Shown here: positions 1 to 11,349 of the stretch, one piece after another
How positions within the stretch are numbered: position 1 is the first letter of the stretch
How the letters are laid out: every line of letters starts with the position of its first letter
Source of the DNA: Antedon mediterranea
Taxonomy: Eukaryota > Echinodermata > Crinoidea > Comatulida > Antedonidae
DNA: 64,000 bases
Reading direction: 5' to 3'
Assembly (NCBI RefSeq): GCF_964355755.1
Contig: NC_092674.1
Location: 13,645,001-13,709,000, forward strand
Program-made: the position numbers and the translations under genes
The notes under the pieces: generated by a model
What the model saw: only the letters and a program-made list of their open reading frames with translations
The model's database searches: none
What the model was told of the DNA's origin: nothing

Positions 1-890
1 CTACTGTAGCTAAAGTAACTGTCATTAGCGTCGATAGTTCACTATGACAAGAAGCATTACCGTTTTTGATGATCAACTTTAGATGACATGGTAACCAACG
101 TGGTGATGTTGCAACATGTTAAGATGAATAGCCCTTAATGATTTATATGAAGTAGGATTTTCTAAAAAGAAATACTTCAATAAAAAGTCATAATACTGTA
201 GCTTGAAGCCTTGCAAGTACCAGACCTATCATCCAACGTCATCTCTAAAGTGAAACTATTTGCCGATTATTGAATTCACTACAACACAATTTTTCAAGTA
301 CTGAAGACGCTGAAAATTGCAAACAGGCTTGGTAAGCGAACGAGAAAAGGTGTTAAAATGCTAATAAATGCTTCTCCGTGATTGTTAAACACAAGAAGAC
401 ACCAATCATATACGAATACCATCCTTTCCAGTATTTGAACTCAGTCAAATTAGATTGGTCAACCCATATAAACTAAATCACAAATAAAGCAAACAGATTA
501 CTAAGATTGCGAAAGATAAATCTATAGTACAATTGTAGTAGGAATATTAAACTATAGCGTATAAATATCTTATTCGACCTTTTAGCTTAAGTAATGTTTT
601 GATGCTTGGCCAAATCACGAATCGGACATGTACATGCTAATATGTGCAGCTAAACACATAACACAATTATACGAGGATGCTTCGATGCAACCATTAGCCT
701 AACCATTTTGTGATTTTATGGATTTTAGCACCGCGACCTCTGACTGCAGTTGATACAAATTGTTGCTCATTGTTTTATTTAGCTTATATATTATCCTATT
801 ATATGCCTAGAAGAATAGGAGTTAGGCCATGTTATATTATATAGGCCAGGAACTTTGTTAACGTCTGTGTTTTGTATGGTAAATACACAT
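1..890. other. AT-rich intergenic or intronic DNA, no gene seen
   Basis: No open frame of useful length, splice-bounded exon or clear repeat was recognised here on either strand. It may be intron or 3' flank of the minus-strand ankyrin-repeat gene whose exons lie at 3794-3892 and 11299-11349; no further ankyrin exon was found in it by eye. Confidence 0.4.
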
Positions 891-894
891 ACGC

Positions 895-1680
895 CCGTAT
901 TCTTAAACCGGACTTTAGTCGTAGTTCAAGCTAAAACTTGATGAATGACATCATTTTAATTCTTAATCCAAACTTCAACTAAATCGGACCAACCTCGACT
1001 AAATCGAGACGGATTTTGATCGATTTTTTTAGTCCTCAAGGGGGCAGGCTAAATCGCCGACTAAATAGTATTTAAACGAGGTTTATAAAAAATATAACAG
1101 TCATTGAGTTGTTATATTGGCCAGATATTGCAGAATGATATATCTATTTTTACATTAGCTAAATTAATTGATGCAAATCATGTTTATTTACAACTGTATA
1201 CAAATTACATAATTTTCTTCGCGCAAGTCACCGATGGAACGTTTATAGCGCTTTCTTGTCACGCTATGAAGTACGTGATGCGTCGCGATCATACTTTGTT
1301 GGAGGCCTAAAATATGGAAGTTTTTGTTTGTTGTTAATAAAAAGTAATTTACTTTTAAATTAATACTGATCTTGTTCCAATAATAAACGATTAACATTAT
1401 TTTTCCTGTATAGTCCTGATGCGTAAAAAGTTTTGTTATAACAAAATGGAAAGTGATATTAATGCGCAAAATTTCGTCTTTTATCATTGGCCAATTTAAA
1501 TTTATAATATTTATTAAAATAGCCTTTGTTACCCAGACGTGTGAAACTCGACTAAAGCTCGACTTCATTAAGTCGAACTGCAAACTTGGACTACTTCTTT
1601 TTGAAGTATTAGCTCGAACTAGTACATTTGAAGTCGAAGTTCGAACTACGACTAAATTTCGGTTTAATAATAACCGACGT
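895..1680. mobile_element. Candidate short TIR element (MITE-like)
   Basis: The left end (about 901-935, reading TTAAACCGGACTTTAGTCGT) matches in reverse complement the right end (about 1638-1673, ACGACTAAATTTCGGTTTAA), continuing about 10 bp further inward with mismatches. Both ends carry TTAA, so a TTAA target duplication (piggyBac/Kolobok style) is possible, but the sequence is too AT-rich to prove it. The interior repeats short ACTAAATCG / AGTCGA motifs and has no convincing protein. A 216-codon open frame overlapping the right end (1453-2103) shows no recognisable domain and is treated as chance. Confidence 0.45.
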
Positions 1681-1689
1681 AAATGGCTA

Positions 1690-3793
1690 TTTAAATTATA
1701 TGGAGTAGGGAAATATATTATAAAGAGCGTTTACCTTGGCAATAAGCAATTCAAAGTTGAATATTTTAGATGTGAACGTCTCCCCCCCCCCCTACCCAAA
1801 TGCATCAAATGTGCCATGACAAGGACAGTAATCGGTGATACCATACAAAACACACATTTGACTTTGATTAAATTTAATTCAATAGTTTGGAGTCATTTTA
1901 TAACAAGTAATTTCCAGGGTTCGAATTGTATTCGATTAATAATTCAACGTGTCTGTATTATTTGTTCATGTCGACATGTATACTGTTGTACACATAGCCT
2001 TGCCTACACTTATTTATTTAGGCCGAAACTTCACTACAGTTCAGTAGAACCTCTCCTTTCAAACACCCCTATTCAGGGAACAAGTACTCTAACTGCCAAA
2101 TGAAACAACATCACAAAAGCAAATAAAAAAAATTACTAAATAATTATATTCATCATTATTAATACAAAACGTTGGTACTTTCTCTGGGTCGAAATTTGTT
2201 AAAAGTTGTTAAATCGTTGGCTGCTAAATTTTCAATTCTTCTAGATTTATTTAGTCAGTCCAGATCAATTATTAGGAGACAATTTTCGAAAGGTGAGGTT
2301 CCAAAGGTGACCTTTTATTAGGTGTTCTTTGTATTCTAAAACCATCTGTGGGCGCGACCTAGATGGTACGCGAGCGAATTGAGCAATGTATCTAGTATTA
2401 TTAAATATCGTCAACAACATGATAATGTTACTACTGGACAAGTGGTGGCCAATATAAACATAATAATAACCACCAAATATAATTGTTATTATTGTTACTC
2501 ACTCTACACAAAGACAATTCCTAAACGAATCGGACAGAACAAAAGACAAGCAATGCACCAAACGTTGCCACTTTAAGAATAAATTGAACACCATTAACTT
2601 AATTTCATTAATTATCTTTTTTTTTTAATTGTTTGCTCTTTTTGAAAGTCAACAATACTGATACAGATATATGTAACTTGTATTATCATATTTTTGTGAC
2701 GTCTTTTGTGGTACACAATACTTAGTTGCATATTTTCCACCTGTGGGTTGGTTTAAATAGACGATGTATTTGTAAAAGGAAAAGTTAGGTTGTGCACAAC
2801 GAATGAATAAAGTGAACGGTACCAAGTAAGATGTATTGTGTATTTATATTATTCTAAGCATAACAATATAAGCACTTTATTAGTTGTCTCGCTGTTTGCG
2901 TTTTTTCACGTTCGAACACGGTATCGTTGACCTAAACGCAACTCTATTAAACTGTTCGCCGAGTGTGGCATTGATTGCAAAACACACTGTGTTGATTACA
3001 AGGTAGAGAACGCCGCCAAGATAATGTAATGTATATGGGCGCAATGTTCTTAGTACCGGGAGTGTGAAGTTTAGTGTTTACATTTTGTTGATAAGTCAGT
3101 CTGTGGAGCACATGCTAAGGAAGTTAATAATTTTTCTTTTCTTTTAGTTTTAAACTTTTACATTTATAATTCGCATTCAATTATCGTACGAAGGAAGACA
3201 AATTAAATCCACCACTTTTAAACAAGATGATTTGAGCAGAGGCAAAATCAACAAAATAATTCTTAAATTATCAATATGTCAGGGAATAAACCCCGACCAA
3301 TCGTTATACAACTAGTGTTTTAACATATGTGTGGTTAGGCCTACATTACAAAATTATAATGGGAACCGAATACATTTTCGTCGCAACAGCGATGATTCAA
3401 CTACAGTAATTGTTGTAAATAGGGGAGGGGGGTGCAAAATTGATAGATTAGCTTTTTTCACTTGGCATGCTCTCTTCATTGTTCTTCTAATTCATTTATT
3501 CGTTTAAAAAATAAAACAAAAAAATAATATTTTTTGTTTGGTGCAAGAAAGTTTTACCATTGAAATCTTACCTTTTAATGTATATCTCAATTATAACAAT
3601 TTTATATATTTTCTTTTTACAAAATTGCTTCAATCAAGTTAAATTTTTTACCACACCTTTTGAATTGTCGAGTTATGAATGTTTGCATATTATATTATTT
3701 TTATGGTAAATAAACACATTAGTTTGCTGAGATAAGTATATACAATTTCCAGATATATTAATAGGTAACATTAAAATATACTTTATTACTTAC
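1690..3793. other. Non-coding AT-rich sequence
   Basis: No convincing exon or repeat recognised. There are poly-A/T runs and several short open frames without coding character. It probably belongs to the intron downstream (minus strand) of the ankyrin exon at 3794-3892, whose donor site lies at 3788-3793. Confidence 0.35.
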
Positions 3794-3892
3794 GTTAGCT
3801 TGAAGATTAACATCAGCACCCGACGCAATCAAGTTCTGGCAAACAGTGGCATTGTTGTAATAAGCCCCCCAAAACAATGCCGTGTGACCATG
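3794..3892 (-). CDS. Internal exon of an ankyrin-repeat protein
   Basis: On the minus strand a 99-nt, 33-codon exon is bounded by a pyrimidine-rich tract ending in AG (3893-3894) and by the donor GTAAGT (3788-3793). It reads in phase 0 throughout. The peptide begins HGHTALFWGAYYNN and ends LIASGADVNLQAN, an ankyrin repeat: the G-x-TAL turn, the helix pair and the GADVN hairpin are all visible. One repeat per 99-nt phase-0 exon is a common gene structure for ankyrin arrays. The upstream coding exon at 11299-11349 also ends in phase 0, so they can join directly, although the first exon supplies only about half a repeat and a missing exon in the 7.4-kb gap is likely. The protein's function cannot be told from two exons. 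Confidence 0.8.
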
Positions 3893-5989
3893 CTATTAAA
3901 AATTAAAAAAACAAAATAACTGCAACAATTATCTTTTTCAAACACCAATTATTGAAGATTAATCGTGTTAAATTCAATGTTTTGTACAATTTTATCATCA
4001 CTAGAGAACAATTGTTTTTTAAATAATCATTATTAATGACTAAATTTACTATGTGTTTTAAAATGGAATATTATTTTGTGTGTGATAGACACATTTGTTT
4101 TCTTTTTGCATCTATATTATTTGCTCTGAAGTCAATACATAAGTTTGAATTCATTTGTCATAGTTTTTATTTATTTTAAGAAAAGTGAGCATAATAAAAT
4201 ATTAAAAAATAATAATTGGGGATAGACTATAGGCAGGTAATTTAACTGCTTAAAATGCAAACGATAAAACTGAATTCTCGTCCAAAAACTATTTGCTATT
4301 TTATAGAGTTGTTTCAGTTAAATACTTCCCTGGGAAAAAGAAGAATGATTCACTTACAAAAAGACAACATAACAGTTACATTCAATCAAAAATCCATTGG
4401 TTGTCAGTCGATTTGACTACTTTTTCCTTTAAATTTTACAGTTTTTCAGGTAAATGATAATTTGTTTTGGTCAAATTATTGACCAAAATAACTAAATAGT
4501 ATGTGACATTAAAATTCCATACAACAAAAATGTTAATTTTTTCAGGTGGAAAATATAAATTTAATTTATAAGATTGTTTAGTCTGTGAGTAAATTATAAT
4601 TGGCAAAATATATGTATATGTAGATTCTTACTTTATGTAAATGCATGTGGTACGGTACTTATTTGTTACCACATAAAGAAGTTGAAACACAATACTATAA
4701 GGATGCTTAGTAGTCATGTGTATCTCTGTTTACAATGATTGTTTTTAAATGCTAAATTATTGAAAACAATTCGTTTATTCAAAGGATGTCAATGAAGGAA
4801 ATATTCAAATTATTATTTCATAATGTTTAATCATTTTGTTTTCTTTTAGCTTTTTCTATATATATTATATACATAATTAGAAATGTCCAAAGCATCTCCT
4901 GCCATCAGAAGCGATGGACTGTTTGTGTAACTTTGATTTTTCCATCTCAGTTGATGGACACTTGACATACATTTTGTATTTACAGTGTAAAGACAATACG
5001 AGATATATTATAGCATGCATGCTACAGAAACGTGAGCCCATGTATGGAACGTCAAGTTTAGTTTTATACACCTAGATTGTAAAGCTGTCCAGCTGATTTT
5101 TTCATTGAAAGTACAGTATTCATTGAATGCAATAAAGTCAGATTTTTAGTAAATCGAATTGAAAAAAAGATTGATGTGAGATGTGAAAGAAAGATGCGAT
5201 ATTGTGGTATACTGTCGTGTTTATTACTGATTATTATAGCACACTTTGTTATACGGTAGGTTTCTCCCTATTGTAGGAAGTATTTGCATTATAGCACATG
5301 TGAAATCCCTGAATCATTGAATGTAGTAGACAATAAAAGCAAGGGAATTATCAATCAAGCATTGTATCCAGTTCCAAAAACAAGCATGCTGCAAACGACA
5401 GATCCAAGTCACAGTTTAACTTTATTAAGTTTATAAGCAGTTTACTTCATTGTATGTTTTTGATTTGTCTTAAGAAATAATTTGTATTATTATAAATATA
5501 ATATTAGCTATGCTATTTTTATAATGTTGATATCGTCCCATAATATGTACGCTATTTGTTTCAAGTATGTATCATCAAATAATTTAAACCTTTATTACAT
5601 TTGGAGGTTCATCAGAGAGATTTAATTTAATATAAAAATAATTTAGATTTTTCATTGATTTGTTTTACTTGTTTATATGTTTATTGTTATACAGTAAGCG
5701 TTCTTATAATGTGTGCATGTTAGTGTAGGCCACTATGTAATTTCGTGTCATTTTTTTGTTAAAAGAAAAATTCCAGCTGATTTAGTGTCTTTAGGATGTA
5801 AAGTAATGAAAACAATATGTTGCCATTTTTTAAAAAAAGCTTAAGGGTGTCAAATCCAAGATGGCCGCCAATACGTAAAATATCCAATAAATGTAACATA
5901 TTGGACAAAGTAACACCCATTATAAAAAATATTTTAAGTTCATATGGGTTCTCTGCTATATAAGAATTATTATAAACATATATTCATTA

Positions 5990-6290
5990 GTATTCTGACA
6001 TTTTGAATTTCAAAATGGCCGCCATTTTTTAAAAATGGATTAAATTTCTTATTAAAACATGTGCAAGTTATGACGTTAATTGAAATCACATAAAATGATA
6101 GGCCTATGACAACAACATTGGTGATTAACACAATATGGCGGCCATTTCGAATTTTAAAATGGCTGCCATTTTTTAAAAATGGGTTAAATTTCTTATTAAA
6201 ACTTGTATAAGTTAAATAAAATTAGATTGAAATATACAAAATGATATGCTTATGACAACAACATGGTGATTAACACAAAATATTGACCAT
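5990..6290. repeat. Two-copy tandem repeat, unit about 140 bp, with GGCGGCCAT motifs
   Basis: The block around 6006-6135 is repeated around 6150-6285. Both copies contain AAAATGGCYGCCATTTTTTA, then a TTAAATTTCTTATTAAAAC stretch, then ATGACAACAACA and GGTGATTAACACAA. The palindromic GGC(G)GCCAT cores resemble the ends of other repeats in the window (9065, 9225), suggesting a small dispersed repeat that duplicated in place. Confidence 0.7.
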
Positions 6291-9200
6291 CAGGAGGTCT
6301 ACAGTACTGACAGAACACTTCTTCATATTAAAACATCTCATAAACTTCTTCAGTTAAATTACAACTAACTCTGCCAAAGTCCTTCAATGAAATATTTCTA
6401 ATCTTGAATGCGATACAGTAAGTTGACCTTCCTTCGTTCTCTACTACTGTATCCATCGAACTTCCACAGACTGATCTGCATTCCCAACAACCTTGTTCAG
6501 AAACAAATTGGCAAAATAACTGAAATACCTCATTTCACCGGCAAATAATCTCTATAGGAGTCTTCTTTTACTTTGATAAGTTTGTCACCTGTAGGCCTAT
6601 TCACCGTCATATATATTTTTTGCCAATATTTGTCTTTTTCTTAGGATTCCATATAGACAGTTTTCCTTCTACAAGACTTTTACCAATGCCTCAAACATTT
6701 TCTGTCCAATTTCATCATGCCATGGCCAACAAACACCTTTGTGCGAATTACATCATTCTTCATTAATCGGGATATCATCTCTCTTTAAATGTTAACTAGA
6801 TTTGACAGCTCTGATGAAATCATTAATTTGTGTTATTCCAATGATACCACGCTCAATGACCCTGATCAATTGATGTAAATCCAGCAAGTCCCACACATAC
6901 ATGCCCTCTCATATAAATATATAGGGATTTTGTCGACTCTCTGTATTCAAGTTAATATCTTTATGATCAGCCTCTTTCAAACAAAATGATACTTAACTTA
7001 GAATCTCTTTCTCTGTCTGCATTTGTAGAAGCAAGTTGTAGAGAGAAAGCAGAACTAGTGTGCTTTTGTACTTTAGAGATGTTTTCCATTTAAGATATTT
7101 GTGTCACTGGTTGTATAGGTAATACAAGTTCACAAAAGCACTTGCTTCAACACTATTTTCACAATGCTACCTGTCCAAAAGCCATATAGTTCACCGGGTC
7201 GACATAAAATTGCTTTTTGATGTCATCTCTGTCCACCTCCACTCATCTCGGGTAAGAGTCATCACCAGGGATTCTTGTCTTTCCCTAGTACATGAGTTTT
7301 TATACCACAACCATGTGCACTCATCAAACCAGTGTATAATGCTGGTCTGTCTGTAGGGGGTTCATATCTAATGAAATTGGTTGAGATTGTAGAAGATGAG
7401 AAGTAGGAGTTCATTCATTTACAAGGTTATTTATAGGCAGAGTTGTATCTGTATTTTCTTCAAGCTTCTGCCAAAAGTTGACAGGTTGAAAACTTACCAA
7501 CCATACTGGTGACTATGGCCCTGAAGGTTCAGACATTGAATTACATAGCAATAACGCATTATATTTTACCATATTTATACAGGATTTCACAATAAGGTAT
7601 AAATGCACTAGTTTTATATTGTGGTCCTGTCTCCTGTCAAGTTTCAGTTTCATGAAAAGAAATGAGATCTGTAATTTAGAATCTATATATAAATTATGGT
7701 TAATTCTGACATAGGCGAGCACAATGGAAAAACTTTGGAAGAAATTCTGCCTTGGATACATACCTGAACTATCTCAGGTGTACCGCAAAATGTAAAAAAG
7801 TTTTCACTATTACGATATTGTTTCATATTTCTATCTTAGGAATATATTATAAAGAGTTTTAAAACAAAATTTCTGATTCATCGGTAGATGTTCAACTCAA
7901 TTTCAATTGTACGCAGTCAAAGTAATTTCCGGGTTCATGATGAGTTCACAGGTTCACCTTGCAACTACTTGGTTTCAGTTAAGGTGGTCGTTAGTGGCTA
8001 TAGCTATTTTAGTTTTTTGTTTATTTTCGGATTGGACAGCGCGTGTGAAGGTACAGTAGTTAAAAAATAAAATCCCGATAGCCGAGTTTTATTGAGTAAG
8101 CTGGCAGGAATAACTGTAGGTTATCTGTGTCCCATTAGGGTCCATATTGCAAGCAGTCTAAAACATCTTCCTTCTTGGGCCGAAACGGCCTACACTGTCG
8201 CGGAAGTTAGTTTCAAAAGATGTTTAAATTAAATAATGTATTATGATGGTATTTATTTGAATAAACGCCTCCCCAATAAAACATCACTTTGAATAATAAT
8301 CGCCTACACCCACCCCACCCACCCCACCCCCTACCTATCTAATAAACGCCCATCCACATTAATTATACACACAATATTGTATATACTATTTATAATAGAA
8401 TTCATTACACTGTTAACTATAATTTACCAAGCATTTGTTATAATTTTTTACCACTTTTCATATCTATTAAAGGATTTTATTTGATTATAAATGTAACGAT
8501 ATTATTAAACTAAAAAATCCCTCGAATAAGCATCTCCCTCAAATGAACTCTGCCTCCCCACCTCCGCCCTATAAAACAATAAACACTATACTTTAAAATG
8601 TTATTAATCATCTAAGACACTGTGAAACAGAGTAGGTTTAGTTTTTCGAATGTCAAGCATTTTCAATAATGGTAACCGACAGAAAACGTACAAGGAGTCC
8701 TTCTAAAACCTTTTTACCCGAGTCATTATCATTCCGAGAACCATCGTTTACATTTCCTAGAGGGGAGCGAGCAAACTAGAGGTCTAACCCCCTAGTTAGA
8801 CGTAATTGTTGTTGAATATTTGATATAAATTGTTAAGTTGTTCCATACTTTTGCAACTCCAACTTTGAACGATTATTTAATTTAATAGTATAATAATAAT
8901 AATATATATAATAATAATTATATATCTGTTATATAGAGGACATGACAACTTTAGCCTTATATTTACAATTTACAATCCTGTGAGAAGTGACAATTTTAGA
9001 ACATTGTGTACAAACAACAATTTATGCACACGTATTTAAAAAAAATTATTTAAAGAATTTAATTTTTAGTGGCGGCCATTTTGAAAACCAAGATGGCTGA
9101 CAGATTATCGCTTTACATTAGGATTGTATAATGGGTACAGTAATACCATCAAAACGGACTTGTTCCACATTCATAATCTGTATTATTGGTGATATTCTGA

Positions 9201-9452
9201 TTTTCAATATGGTTATTTGAATGTTGGCGGCCATCTTGAATTTGGTCCTTTAAATGTCTTTTGAAAAAATGGCAACATATTTTTTTTCATTCCTTATATT
9301 ATCAAGATATGAAATAAAGTCAAAGTTTGCTTTTAACAAAAAATATACACGACATTCATATAAACGACATACCAGCCTACACTATGTGGCAAATGGTTTA
9401 GTTTAAATTCGTGTTGGTTTGTCACTATTGCTGAAATCATGTCAGTACATTT

Positions 9453-10375
9453 TTAGTCGCGTGGACGCGACTCTATAGTTCACTATGTCGGTCGGTCGGT
9501 CGGTCGGTCGGTCGGTCGGTCTGTCTGTCTGTCTGTCTGTCGGTCTTTCTGTCTGTCTGTCGGTCTGTCTGTCGGTCCGGTATCACTATGCGTTTTATCG
9601 CTTTCTGACCTTATCTTGATATCAGTTTAATCTAGCTAAGTCAATTTTTCACAGTATATTCCTTTTGGCCAGGAATCGATGTGGTTATGTTTTCACGGTG
9701 CGCAATAAAAAATTACGCGGTTTACGCACGATTTAACGAAATCACGTTTGTAATCATATCTTCACAACCATGAATCACAATTAAATAAAATTGGTACTCA
9801 TAACTTTCGGGGCATAAATCGTGATATGGCAATACAATTACGTGCGTAGCGCATGTAACGCATGCGTACGCGCGCTTAAAATTTTCAAAATTTATTTTCG
9901 ATGAAATAAGAGTACGTTTCAGGCAATTTTAAGCGTTTACAAAATTGCCATGAGTGCGCAGAATTTTGCGCGTGCACTGCGCGTTCAATGTTATTGCGCA
10001 CTCTTTTTGCCCGATTTCTGTTTTCTTTACTTACTTTTCAACTCGATATTACGTTATACGAGCACGTCAAAAGTGACAGGCTACGCACGTGTAAATTACA
10101 AAAATATAAATGTTTTTAAACATTTCAACATTTTTAAACATGTTCAGTAATTTCGGTCAGTGGGTAGGTTGGTCGGTCGGTCGGTCGGTAAACACTAATG
10201 AGCACGCGACTACAGTCATCTATATGGCCTTTTTAGTCACGTGAACGTGACTCTATAGTTCACTATGTCGGTCGGTCGGTCGGTCTGTCTGTCTGTCGGT
10301 CTGTCGGTCTGTCTGTCGGTCCGGTATCACTATGCATTGTAGCACGCGACTTAATGGCTGTTGGCCTTGTTTTTT
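9453..10375 (+). repeat. CGGT-array dispersed repeat, two adjacent copies
   Basis: Each copy opens with the palindrome AGTCGCGTGGACGCGACT, then CTATAGTTCACTATGTCGGT and a run of CGGT/CTGT tetranucleotides, and closes with GCACGCGACT followed by a CCTTGTT-type end. The first copy (9453-10231) has an internal body of about 650 bp. The second (10232-10375) lacks that body. The body matches 24632-25387 closely. No protein is encoded. The class is unknown: it could be a non-autonomous DNA element, since the ends carry inverted CGCGACT motifs. Confidence 0.7.
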
Positions 10376-11298
10376 AGAATGATGATTGAATAATGAACCT
10401 AGTAATTGATCATGATTTATTGAAATTTGTAATTTGAAAATTAATCTATTTATTATATAGATTGCTGGAAATTTGAAATATTGAATATTACTTGTATTAT
10501 ATTATATACTATTCACTTAATTTCCGAATAACAATAAAATTTCAATTCCAAACAATGCTTGGAAGAAAGCGAAAAATCACACTAAAATATTATGTTCCCA
10601 TTTAGTATTTAAATTATTTATTATTATTTGCATTAATATTGTTGATGTTATTTTCCTTCCTATCTACATCATTATTTGCATTAATAATTCAGTATTTGTA
10701 TTTTTTTCTATTTTGTAGGGAAACCCACTTTTATTGCACATATGACAAACAATGTGTATCTACATGATATTACACAGACTGAGGTCAATATGTTAATACA
10801 TTACAGATAATATATTGGTATTTTGTTAAATATATTTGCATTATTATTATTTACATAGAAAATATATCATAATTGATTTGTAGGCCTACCTGGTTCTGAA
10901 TGTTTACGTTCTTTGTATATATAATATGGGTACATATACCAATCTCACTAGTCTTTGCACTTTCCGGAATCTATAAAATGTGAACCGATAATGTTATTAA
11001 TATAAATCCAACTGTTTATGTAATTTAATGACATGCATTGATATTATTTTTTAACACAAGATCAGAATATTCTATTTGTAAATCATTGATCAAGGCGATG
11101 ACGATGAGGATGATGATTAAATTAAATAAATTGTGAAGAAAACTATAAAAAAAAGTTGAAGTTAAATTAATAAGTAAATTTGTTTGTCTATAATATGATG
11201 TACAAAGATGGAAGGTACTAATCTTTATACGTTTCAACATAATCAAGGTAAAACACTAATATGATTTTTGTCAGTAGTTGCATAGTAAAATCACCTAC

Positions 11299-11349
11299 CT
11301 TCAGGCTATTGTCAGCACATAGTTTTATAAGACGTTTTTTAAGATCCAT
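11299..11349 (-). CDS. First coding exon of the ankyrin-repeat gene
   Basis: The minus strand reads ATG at 11349-11347, then 17 codons (MDLKKRLIKLCADNSLK), then the donor GTAGGT at 11293-11298. The peptide is a typical capping helix at the start of an ankyrin array (short, basic, LIKLCADNSL), and the exon ends in phase 0, matching the phase-0 99-nt ankyrin exon at 3794-3892. No other ATG-initiated frame competes. The 5' UTR and promoter lie to the right (above 11349) and were not defined. The link between the two exons rests on strand, phase and protein family. Confidence 0.65.

Larger units (their letters stand above)
3893..11298 (-). other. Large intron region of the ankyrin-repeat gene
   Basis: This 7.4 kb lies between two minus-strand exons of the ankyrin gene. 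It contains a tandem duplication near 6000-6290, CGGT-array repeats (9453-10375) and AAGATGGCGGCC-type motifs near 5860, 6130, 9065 and 9225. Another ankyrin exon would be expected here from the protein, but none was located by eye. The many short open frames in this stretch look like chance. Confidence 0.5.

Noticed and set aside
1453-2103. A 216-codon open frame on the plus strand
   Set aside because: It runs from inside a TIR repeat into AT-rich DNA, shows no domain or repeat pattern, and has an irregular composition (poly-Pro from a C-run).
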